DNA from: an uncultured Alphaproteobacteria bacterium | GTDB lineage: Bacteria; Pseudomonadota; Alphaproteobacteria; HIMB59; GCA-002718135 | Direction of reading: 5' to 3' | Assembly: GCA_902575375.1 (NCBI GenBank) | Contig: CACGRD010000011.1 | Coordinates: forward strand, 1 to 36,430 | Length of the DNA: 36,430 nt | Shown: piece by piece, positions 28,907 through 36,430 of the stretch | Layout of the letters: each line of letters starts with the position of its first letter | Numbering within the stretch: the stretch's first letter is position 1 | Notes under the pieces: generated by a model | The model's database searches: none | Told to the model about the DNA's origin: nothing | The model's input: the letters and a program-made list of their open reading frames with translations, nothing else | Made by a program: the position numbers and the translations under genes

Positions 28907-29653
28907 ATGGAAAATATCATTGAATTAGATAATGTTACAAAAAGATTTGGCGGTATTACTGCTCTAAACAAAGCATCATTAAAAGTAACCAGGGGTGAAG
29001 TCGTCGGTTTAATTGGTGATAATGGCGCAGGTAAATCAACATTAATTAAAACACTAGTAGGCGTTTATAGTCCTGACGAAGGTGACATACTTATAAGAGG
29101 AAAAAAAGTAAATGCTTGGAATGCACTCAAGGCTAGAGAGTCTGGTATAGAAACTGTTTTTCAAGATAGAGCTTTAACTCCACAACAATCGATAGTTAAA
29201 AATATTTTTATGGGTAAGGAACTTCGGTATCCATTTGGTTTTATAAAAGAAAAAGAGCAAATTTTTGAAGCAAATAGATTAATAAGAGAAATAGGTTTTA
29301 CATCAAAATTAATAAACGCTGAATCTCCAGTTGGAAATTTATCCGGAGGTGAAAGACAAGGCGTAGCAATTGCAAGAGCAATTTATAATAAAGCAGAATT
29401 AATTGTTCTTGATGAGCCAACAAATAACTTATCTCTTAATGAAACACAGAAAGTTTTTGATTTTGTCTTAAATGTAAAAAAATCAAATAGATCTGTTCTA
29501 TTTATTGGTCATAATATTTATCATGTATACGACATATCAGATAGATTTGTAATTTTAGATAGAGGAGAAGTCGTTCATCAACTCAATAAGAATGACATAT
29601 CAACTCCTGAAGAACTCATGAAAATAATGAGGGATACTATAGGGGCACACTAA
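28907..29653 (+). CDS. sugar ABC transporter ATP-binding protein (single NBD, FrcA-like)
   Basis: GDNGAGKST, LSGGERQGVAIARA, LIVLDEPTNNLS, VLFIGHNIYHVYDISDRF. Confidence 0.94.
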   Translation: MENIIELDNVTKRFGGITALNKASLKVTRGEVVGLIGDNGAGKSTLIKTLVGVYSPDEGDILIRGKKVNAWNALKARESGIETVFQDRALTPQQSIVKNIFMGKELRYPFGFIKEKEQIFEANRLIREIGFTSKLINAESPVGNLSGGERQGVAIARAIYNKAELIVLDEPTNNLSLNETQKVFDFVLNVKKSNRSVLFIGHNIYHVYDISDRFVILDRGEVVHQLNKNDISTPEELMKIMRDTIGAH

Positions 29654-30627
29654 TGAGCAATAATAATTCATATTTAAGTAATTACTTTCACAGAAATGGA
29701 AGAGCTTTAGGAAGCATTGGATACTTTGTACTTTTAATGGTAATTTTTTTAATAGGTGCACCAGAAGCTTGGATAAGACCTAACCTTCATCAATCAGTAT
29801 TTGTCATGATGCCAACTTTGATATTTTTAACTATACCATTAGTTTTTTTAGTTGCATCTGGTGAAATAGATCTTTCTTTTGCCTCTACTTATGCTGTAGC
29901 AGCTTATGTATTTGCTTTACTTGTTAAAAATGGAGTTGATCCAGCTATTTGTTTAGCTCTTGGTATTTTTACTGGAGCAGCTATTGGTGCTCTTGTTGGA
30001 ACATTAATTGTTGTATTTAGACTTTCCTCTCTTGTTGCGTCACTTGGAGTGTTATTTTTACTGAGAGGTGTAATTCTCTTATTATCTAACAGCAGATCAA
30101 TTACGATTATGGAAGTAGAGAACCACTGGATCTACCCTCTTTTAGTTGGAAATTTTTATGGCTTCCCAATGCAAATTTTTTGGGCAGCAATATTTGTGAT
30201 TTTTTGCTATTATTTTTTTAATAAACATGTTTTTGGTATTCATATTCAGCATGTAGGAGATAATTCTGTTAGTGCAGAACAAATGGGTATAAATGTAAAT
30301 GCTGTTAAAATAAAAGCTTTTATGTTTGTTGGTGTTGGTGCAGCAATAGGTGGAATTTTTACAACGATGATTACTTATACATTTTTTCCTACTCAAGGAT
30401 TTGGTTATTTATTGCTTGCTCTAGCAGCTGTTTTTGTTGGCGGTACTCCTTACTGGGGAGGGTTAGGGACTATTATTGGAGCAGTATTTGGCGTTGGTAT
30501 AATTGCCTATATGGAAATAGGAATTATTGCCATTGGCTGGAGTGGTGAGTGGAGACAATTCTTTAATGGATTAATCATATTGCTAGCATTACTAGGACAT
30601 CGGTTGCACGGAGAAAGAGTTAGATAG
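29653..30627 (+). CDS. sugar ABC transporter permease, CUT2 (FrcC/RbsC-like)
   Basis: Multi-TM; ASGEIDLSFASTYAVAAYVFALLVKNGVDP; VGDNSVSAEQMGINVNAVKIKAFMFVGVGAAIGG. Confidence 0.93.
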   Translation: MSNNNSYLSNYFHRNGRALGSIGYFVLLMVIFLIGAPEAWIRPNLHQSVFVMMPTLIFLTIPLVFLVASGEIDLSFASTYAVAAYVFALLVKNGVDPAICLALGIFTGAAIGALVGTLIVVFRLSSLVASLGVLFLLRGVILLLSNSRSITIMEVENHWIYPLLVGNFYGFPMQIFWAAIFVIFCYYFFNKHVFGIHIQHVGDNSVSAEQMGINVNAVKIKAFMFVGVGAAIGGIFTTMITYTFFPTQGFGYLLLALAAVFVGGTPYWGGLGTIIGAVFGVGIIAYMEIGIIAIGWSGEWRQFFNGLIILLALLGHRLHGERVR

Positions 30628-30633
30628 TATTAG

Positions 30634-31416
30634 ATGACTAATGTTATAATTTGGAATGAAAATATTCATGAAGTAGAAAATGAAGAAGTTAAAAAAATTT
30701 ATCCCAAGGGAATTCATGGATGTATAAAAGATTTTTTATCAACTGATAATAGTTTAAAAATTAAAACTGCTACGCTCAAAGAAGATCAAAATGGATTAAG
30801 TGAGGAATTATTAAAAAATTGTGATGTTGTTATTTGGTGGGGTCACAAAGCACATGACGAAGTATTAGATGAGACAGTTGATTTAGTACAACGACGAGTT
30901 CTCGAAGGAATGGGCCTGATAGTATTACATTCCGGACATCATTCTAAGATATTTAAAAGATTAATGGGCACTAATTGTAATTTAACCTGGAGAGAATACG
31001 GTGAAAAAGAAAGATTGTGGATATGCAATCCTGGCCATCCTATCTGCGATGGTTTAGAGTCACATTTTGAACTAGAAATGGAAGAGATGTACGGTGAGCC
31101 TTTTCAGGTTCCTTCTCCGGATGAAACACTTTTTACTAGTTGGTTTGAAGGAGGAGAAACTTTTAGATCGGGATTATTATATAGAAGAGGAAATGGTCAA
31201 ATATTTTATTTTCGACCAGGTCATGAAGCATATCCAACTTATCATAATATTAATGTGCAAATTGTAATTAAAAATGCAATACATTTTGTAAAACAGACAA
31301 ATAAAGTTTTGTGGGAAGATATACATTCTCCTACTCCAAAAAGTAATAGACCAAAACCTATTGAAAAGATTAGTAAGAAAGGTTTTAGTGTAGGGCATCC
31401 AACAGAAGAAAAATAA
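30634..31416 (+). CDS. ThuA domain-containing protein (trehalose-utilization type)
   Basis: [98 protein letters not shown]. Confidence 0.92.
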   Translation: MTNVIIWNENIHEVENEEVKKIYPKGIHGCIKDFLSTDNSLKIKTATLKEDQNGLSEELLKNCDVVIWWGHKAHDEVLDETVDLVQRRVLEGMGLIVLHSGHHSKIFKRLMGTNCNLTWREYGEKERLWICNPGHPICDGLESHFELEMEEMYGEPFQVPSPDETLFTSWFEGGETFRSGLLYRRGNGQIFYFRPGHEAYPTYHNINVQIVIKNAIHFVKQTNKVLWEDIHSPTPKSNRPKPIEKISKKGFSVGHPTEEK

Positions 31417-31417
31417 A

Positions 31418-32473
31418 ATGAAAATTGGTATTGTTGGAACAGGAAATATCTCTTCAAGGCATCTTGATGAATTTAACAATATGCCAAATGTCAATGTTGA
31501 AGCTGTTTGTGATACAAATCAAAAAAATTTAGAAATATTTTTATCAAATAACAAAGGTTTAGATATCAGAGGTTATTTGAGTTTAGAAGAAATGCTTGAA
31601 AAAGAAAAAACTTTTGATGGTATTAGCAACACAACACCTGATAAGTTTCATAAAGAGACTACACTGCAAATTTTAAAAAGTGGTTATAATGTTTTTTGTG
31701 AAAAACCACTTGCTGAAAATTATAGTGATGCAAAAGATATGGTAAATGCAGCAGTTCAATCTAAAAAAATTAATATGGTTAATTTTACTTATAGAGAATC
31801 AAGTGCGTATCAAAGATTAGTTGAAATATTAAAATCTGGAGCAATAGGAAATCCTAGACATGTTAGTGCTTGTTATTATCAGTCTTGGCTTACAAGTAAT
31901 AAATGGGGTGATTGGAGAGAAGAAGACAAATGGCTGTGGAGACTATCAACGAAACATGGAAGTAACGGTGCTTTAGGAGACACAGGTGTTCATATTTTTG
32001 ATTTTGCTGTTAATGCTGTAGGTGACATAAAAGAGATATGTACTGATTTAAAAACTTACTTCGATAAAGGAAATAAAATAAAAGAATATACATTAGATGC
32101 TAATGATGGTTTCAATTCATTAGTTAGATTTGAAAATGGAGCTATCGGGACAATAACTAATACAAGATTTGCAACAGGACATGCAAACTCCATAATTCTA
32201 GAAGTATTTTGTACAAAAGGTGCTTTAAAAGTTGAACTAGATGAGGAAAGAACTAAGTGGTCAACATTGCATATTTGTATTGATGAAAATATCAATAAAA
32301 TGGCTTGGGATACAATTGAATGTCCAAAAACTCCAAGTAATTATCAAAACTTTATAGAGTCAATAAAAACAAACTTGAATATGCAGCCCGATTTTAATCA
32401 AGGTGCAAAAATTCAAAATATTATTGATAAATGTATAGAAAGTAATCAAATTGGTAGTTGGGTTGACGTTTAG
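31418..32473 (+). CDS. Gfo/Idh/MocA family oxidoreductase
   Basis: MKIGIVGTGNISSRHLDEFNNMPNVNVEAVCD; GYNVFCEKPLAENYSDAKDMV; GALGDTGVHIFDFA. Confidence 0.94.
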   Translation: MKIGIVGTGNISSRHLDEFNNMPNVNVEAVCDTNQKNLEIFLSNNKGLDIRGYLSLEEMLEKEKTFDGISNTTPDKFHKETTLQILKSGYNVFCEKPLAENYSDAKDMVNAAVQSKKINMVNFTYRESSAYQRLVEILKSGAIGNPRHVSACYYQSWLTSNKWGDWREEDKWLWRLSTKHGSNGALGDTGVHIFDFAVNAVGDIKEICTDLKTYFDKGNKIKEYTLDANDGFNSLVRFENGAIGTITNTRFATGHANSIILEVFCTKGALKVELDEERTKWSTLHICIDENINKMAWDTIECPKTPSNYQNFIESIKTNLNMQPDFNQGAKIQNIIDKCIESNQIGSWVDV

Positions 32474-32475
32474 TG

Positions 32476-32499
32476 AGACAAAATAGTTAATATTTGTCT
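32476..32499 (+). terminator. Weak candidate terminator after the Gfo/Idh/MocA gene
   Basis: AGACAAA-N10-TTTGTCT followed by TTT, just after the stop codon. Confidence 0.45.
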
Positions 32500-32537
32500 T
32501 TTAAATCTTATAATAGTTTTATAAATAAAATGAAATT

Positions 32538-33533
32538 ATGACGGAAAAATTAGATAATGTTGATAGCAAATGGTTTAGAGCCGAAATAAGTAAAAAAGAT
32601 CTCAAAGAGTTATCAAAAAAAAGTGATTTAAAAGGATTACAGCACGTAACTATATATTTTATTCTTTTATTTATTTTTGGATATATGTCCGTAGCTACAT
32701 GGGGAACATGGTGGACAGTTTTATGGTTATGGCTTTACGGTGTTCTTTTTTATTCAAGTAACCCAATTTGGCATGAATGCGGACATAGAACTGCATTCAA
32801 ATCAAAATTTTTAAATGAATTTTTTTATCAAGTTGGTTCTTTTATGACTGACTTTGAACCAACTAGATGGACTTGGAGTCATTTTAGACACCATAGCAAC
32901 ACCTCTTCTGTTGCCGACCCTCATGATTTTGAAGCAGCACTGTTTCATGAGTATCCAAGTCTAAAAAGTTTTCTTTTTAGTTTTGCTCCATTCTATGAAC
33001 TTATTAAGTTCAAGGACTCCTTTAAATTTGAAACTATTAAGCACGCAATAGGCATTACAACCCCAGTGATGAAGGAATGTATTCCTCAGGATGAAATTTG
33101 GAAGTGCCGCCTTATTTCAAGAATACACGTATCTTTATGGATCGCTTCTTTTGCTTTATCATTTTATTTTATGAATCCTCTTCCTGCATTATTAATATTT
33201 TTTCCTAGGTACTGGGGAAATATTATAAATATATTTAACATGACTCAGCATATTGGATTACCAGAAAATATCAAAGACCACAGGTACACTACAAGATCTG
33301 TTCGTTTTAATCCTATATTTAGTTTTCTATATTGGCATATGGAATATCACGTAGAACATCATATGTTCCCTTCTGTTCCCTCTTATAATTTACCTAAGTT
33401 AAGTAATTTAATTAAAAATCAATTACCTAAGGCTAACACTAGTCTATACGATGCATATAAGGAAATTATACCAGCAATTATTAGACAGCATAAGGATAAT
33501 TCCTATTATATATCTAAAATTGTACCATCTTAA
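32538..33533 (+). CDS. membrane fatty-acid-desaturase-like protein (copy B, paralog of 25293-26306)
   Basis: His boxes HECGHRT, HFRHHS, HVEHHMFP; long identical blocks with copy A (IWHECGHRTAFK, TRSVR.NP.FSF.YW.MEYH.EHHMFP.VPSYNLPKL). Confidence 0.9.
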   Translation: MTEKLDNVDSKWFRAEISKKDLKELSKKSDLKGLQHVTIYFILLFIFGYMSVATWGTWWTVLWLWLYGVLFYSSNPIWHECGHRTAFKSKFLNEFFYQVGSFMTDFEPTRWTWSHFRHHSNTSSVADPHDFEAALFHEYPSLKSFLFSFAPFYELIKFKDSFKFETIKHAIGITTPVMKECIPQDEIWKCRLISRIHVSLWIASFALSFYFMNPLPALLIFFPRYWGNIINIFNMTQHIGLPENIKDHRYTTRSVRFNPIFSFLYWHMEYHVEHHMFPSVPSYNLPKLSNLIKNQLPKANTSLYDAYKEIIPAIIRQHKDNSYYISKIVPS

Positions 33534-33594
33534 ATACATATTTAAGATATATTTACAGACAATTATTCATCAAAACTCAACAAATTTAAAACTG

Positions 33595-33680
33595 TTATAA
33601 ATTGACAGTAAATATCAACATTAGTAAGTCATTATAAATTGACAATAAGTAATGATGGGATATTTGTTTTTTATAAATTA
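33595..33680 (+). repeat. Direct repeats TTATAAATTGACARTAA in the aglE-like upstream region
   Basis: TTATAAATTGACAGTAA at 33595-33611, TTATAAATTGACAATAA at 33632-33648, and a shorter TTATAAATTA at 33671-33680. Confidence 0.6.
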
Positions 33681-33689
33681 GGAGGATTA

Positions 33690-35000
33690 ATGAAATACTC
33701 AATTAAAAGTCTAATAGTATTTGTTTCTTCATTATTTTTAAGTTTCTCTGCATTTGCAGGAGGTCATGCTTATACTGGTCCAGATTTAACTGGACAAAAG
33801 GTAGTTATGTTTGGTCCTTGGTTGTCACCAGAACAAGAAACAATGAGAGAAGTAGGTGCTATATTTGAAAAAGCTACTGGAGCTACATTTGAATATGGTG
33901 GTTCAGATAGTTTTGAACAACAAGTAATGATCGATCTAAAAGCTGGAAGTGCTGCTGATCTAGTTGTATTTCCACAACCTGGTCTTGCTGCAAACGCAGC
34001 TGCTATGGGAGGATTAGTTCCTCTTGGAGATGATATTAAACAAATGGTTTTAGATAACTATGCTGCTGGTCAATCATGGGTTGATCTTTCAACTTATGCT
34101 GATGAAAATGGTAATGATCAGTTTAATGCAATTTTCTTTAGAACAAACGTAAAAAGTTTGGTTTGGTATTCACCGGATAACTTTGAAGATAATGGTTATG
34201 AAGTTCCAGGAACTATGGAAGAGTTAATTGCACTAACAAGACAAATGGCATCAGATGGAAATACTCCATGGTGTATTGGTCTAGGTTCAGGTGCAGCAAC
34301 TGGTTGGCCTGCAACTGACTGGATGGAAGATATTATGTTAAGAACACATACGCCTGATGTTTATGACATGTGGGTATCCAATGAAATGCCTTTTAATGAT
34401 CCGAGAGTTATTGAAGCAATGAATTTCTTTGGAACTTTTGCGTTGAATGATAAGTTTGTAAATGGTGGATCTAAAGCAGTAGCAACTACTGATTTTAGAG
34501 ATGCTCCAAATGGACTTTTCACTTCACCTGCAGAATGTATGATGCACAGACAAGCTAGTTTTATACCTGCATTCTTCCCTGAAGGTGTAGAAGCTGGTGT
34601 TGACTATGATTTCTTTTATTTCCCTGCATATGCAACTAAAGATTTAGGAACTCCTGTACTTGGAGCTGGTACATTAGTAGCGGCTACTAATGATAACCAA
34701 GCAACAATAGAGTTCATTAAATTCTTAATGCATCCTGAAGCTCATGAATATTGGATGGCTAAAGGTGGTTTCCTAACTCCTCACAAAGGTGTTGATGGAA
34801 GTAAGTATGCTAGTGAAACTTTTAGAAAACTAGGAGAAATTTTAACAGGTGCAACAACGTTTAGATTTGATGCGTCAGACTTAATGCCTGGTGCTATTGG
34901 TGCTGGAACTTTCTGGACTGGTATGGTTGATTATACTAACGGAAAATCTGCCCAAGATGTAGCAGATGCGATCCAAGATAGTTGGGACGCAATTAAGTAA
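33690..35000 (+). CDS. aglE: alpha-glucoside ABC transporter substrate-binding protein (AglE-like)
   Basis: Start moved to ATG 33690 (AGGAGG at 33680-33685; signal peptide MKYSIKSLIVFVSSLFLSFSAFA). YTGPDLTGQKVVMFGPWLSPEQETMREVGAIFEKATGATFEYGGSDSFEQQ resembles AglE; followed by AglF/AglG-like permeases. Confidence 0.82.
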   Translation: MKYSIKSLIVFVSSLFLSFSAFAGGHAYTGPDLTGQKVVMFGPWLSPEQETMREVGAIFEKATGATFEYGGSDSFEQQVMIDLKAGSAADLVVFPQPGLAANAAAMGGLVPLGDDIKQMVLDNYAAGQSWVDLSTYADENGNDQFNAIFFRTNVKSLVWYSPDNFEDNGYEVPGTMEELIALTRQMASDGNTPWCIGLGSGAATGWPATDWMEDIMLRTHTPDVYDMWVSNEMPFNDPRVIEAMNFFGTFALNDKFVNGGSKAVATTDFRDAPNGLFTSPAECMMHRQASFIPAFFPEGVEAGVDYDFFYFPAYATKDLGTPVLGAGTLVAATNDNQATIEFIKFLMHPEAHEYWMAKGGFLTPHKGVDGSKYASETFRKLGEILTGATTFRFDASDLMPGAIGAGTFWTGMVDYTNGKSAQDVADAIQDSWDAIK

Positions 35001-35013
35001 CTTTTCAATTATG

Positions 35014-35044
35014 AACAGGCGAACAATTAACTTGTTCGCCTGTT
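35014..35044 (+). terminator. Strong intercistronic hairpin between aglE-like and aglF-like genes
   Basis: Perfect 13-bp inverted repeat AACAGGCGAACAA-TTAAC-TTGTTCGCCTGTT followed by a T run, 13 nt after the SBP stop. Confidence 0.85.
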
Positions 35045-35066
35045 TTTTTTATATATTTAATCACTA

Positions 35067-36050
35067 ATGACTATCCTGAATTTAGTATTTATTGTTTTTT
35101 TAGGAATATTATTTTTCATAGCCTACTTTCATATCTCAAATTACATTTTAGATACTTATGGTAACAAAACACTGAAAAGATATAATTTTGAAAATTCTAT
35201 AAGGGTCATAGTTTTTATAACACCCGCATTTATTGTTTTATTTATTTTTATTTTATATCCGGTATTTGAAACTATCAGGCTTAGCTTTTATGATAAATTT
35301 GGAAGAGAATTTGTCGGACTATACAATTACAAATGGGCAATTAATGATCCTGAATTTAGAAGAAGTATTTTAAATAATTTAGTATGGTTACTTGTAGTCC
35401 CAACATTAAGCACTTTTTTTGGATTAGTCATTGCTAACTTAGCTGATAGAATTTGGTGGGGTTCAATTGCAAAATCTATAATATTTATGCCTATGGCAAT
35501 ATCATTTGTAGGAGCTGGGGTAATTTGGAAATTTATTTATGAATATAGAGGGCCTGAAAATACACAAATTGGACTACTTAATGCAATAATTGTTTATCTT
35601 GGTTATGAGCCACAAGCATGGTTAACAATACCTATGTGGAACAATTTCTTTTTAATGGCTATTATGATTTGGATACAAACTGGATTAGCTTTAGTTATTT
35701 TTAGTGCTGCATTAAGAAGCATACCTAAGGAAATGCTTGAAGCGGCAAGAATTGATGGAGCTAGCGAGTTAAAAATATTTTTTTCAATTATAATTCCTTA
35801 TTTAGAACAAACGATACTTGTGATTTGGACCTTAATTACAATAATTGTTTTAAGAATATTTGATATTATTTTTGCTATGACTAATGGTGAATGGCAAACT
35901 GGAGTCTTAGCCAACTTAATGTACGACTGGATGTTTAGAGGTGGTGGTGACTCGGGAAGAGGAAGTGTTTTAGCAATTGTTATTATGATTGGTGTCATAC
36001 CAATCTTAGCATGGAATTTATACAAACATAGACAAGAACAAAAAATATAA
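35067..36050 (+). CDS. aglF: alpha-glucoside ABC transporter permease (AglF-like)
   Basis: FITPAFIVLFIFILYPVFETIRLSFYD; EAA motif EMLEAARIDGASELKIFFSIIIPYLEQT; position after aglE-like gene. Confidence 0.82.
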   Translation: MTILNLVFIVFLGILFFIAYFHISNYILDTYGNKTLKRYNFENSIRVIVFITPAFIVLFIFILYPVFETIRLSFYDKFGREFVGLYNYKWAINDPEFRRSILNNLVWLLVVPTLSTFFGLVIANLADRIWWGSIAKSIIFMPMAISFVGAGVIWKFIYEYRGPENTQIGLLNAIIVYLGYEPQAWLTIPMWNNFFLMAIMIWIQTGLALVIFSAALRSIPKEMLEAARIDGASELKIFFSIIIPYLEQTILVIWTLITIIVLRIFDIIFAMTNGEWQTGVLANLMYDWMFRGGGDSGRGSVLAIVIMIGVIPILAWNLYKHRQEQKI

Positions 36051-36430
36051 TGAAGAAATTTTCAATATCATCTTTATTATCTCAACTATTACTCCTCTTC
36101 TTTGTTATTATATGGATTATTCCCACCTTTGGTCTGTTTATTAGCTCTTTAAGAGATAAAGATTTATTAGCTATAAGTGGATGGTGGACTTCCTTAACTA
36201 CTACAGAAGTAAATGAAATTTATAGAATGTCAGGAATGGAAAGCCAAATTCAAGAAGATGGTTATTTCAAAATCAAAGGAAAGTTATTCGAAGATAATTC
36301 AGGTAAAAAAATAGAAAGTTTTGGAATTACTTCGAAGAAAATTAATCAATTTAATATTGGCGATATCGCAATTTTTAAAGATGAAAGTGAAGTGCTTCTC
36401 GATGAAGATGGAAATTATGAATGGCGATCA
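36050..36430 (+). CDS. aglG: alpha-glucoside ABC transporter permease (AglG-like), partial at right edge
   Basis: ATG overlaps the previous stop (TAATG). MKKFSISSLLSQLLLLFFVIIWIIPTFGLFISSLRDKDLLAISGWWTSLTTTEVNEIYRMSG... matches the AglG N-terminus with its hydrophilic insertion. Confidence 0.78.
   Translation, partial: MKKFSISSLLSQLLLLFFVIIWIIPTFGLFISSLRDKDLLAISGWWTSLTTTEVNEIYRMSGMESQIQEDGYFKIKGKLFEDNSGKKIESFGITSKKINQFNIGDIAIFKDESEVLLDEDGNYEWRS

Noticed and set aside
1-36430. CRISPR arrays, IS elements, toxin-antitoxin or phage-defence genes
   Set aside because: No regularly spaced repeats, transposase, nuclease/helicase defence motifs or paired small toxin-antitoxin ORFs seen on either strand.

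Overview
AT-rich, densely packed bacterial chromosome segment. Gene content suggests a streamlined marine alphaproteobacterium; this is an inference, as no rRNA or marker phylogeny is available. The window has four parts. (1) ~1-6.6 kb, minus strand: an operon with a CUT1-type sugar ABC importer (binding protein plus two permeases, no ATPase), a multidomain ADP-ribosylglycohydrolase-fold protein whose C-terminus looks like the DUF1080 / 3-keto-disaccharide hydrolase family, an aldo/keto reductase and a partial MFS transporter, with a divergent HpcH/HpaI aldolase. (2) ~7.5-18.7 kb: ABC-F ATPase, DsbA/HCCA-isomerase-like protein, two GSTs, small alpha-beta-barrel-like proteins, an atypical tRNA-Thr(GGT), a Bacteroidetes-style PdxJ, LysE exporter, M19 dipeptidase, cyclophilin, RidA and a GNAT-like protein. 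(3) ~18.7-25.2 kb: conserved housekeeping block with clpS-clpA, a D,D-carboxypeptidase with SPOR domain, phosphomannomutase/phosphoglucomutase and UDP-glucose dehydrogenase. (4) ~25.3-36.4 kb: two paralogous membrane desaturase-like proteins flanking an aldehyde dehydrogenase, a FrcBCA-like ABC importer and a ThuA + Gfo/Idh/MocA pair, followed by an AglEFG-like alpha-glucoside importer cut off by the window end. The best leads are a possible cytoplasmic 3-keto-glycoside pathway (ThuA/ThuB-like pair plus ARH-DUF1080 fusion), hairpins immediately 3' of all three binding-protein genes, an unannotated 38-aa membrane micro-ORF, the unusual tRNA-Thr, and a protein of unknown family with an internal duplication. 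No CRISPR array, transposase, integrase or prophage was seen.
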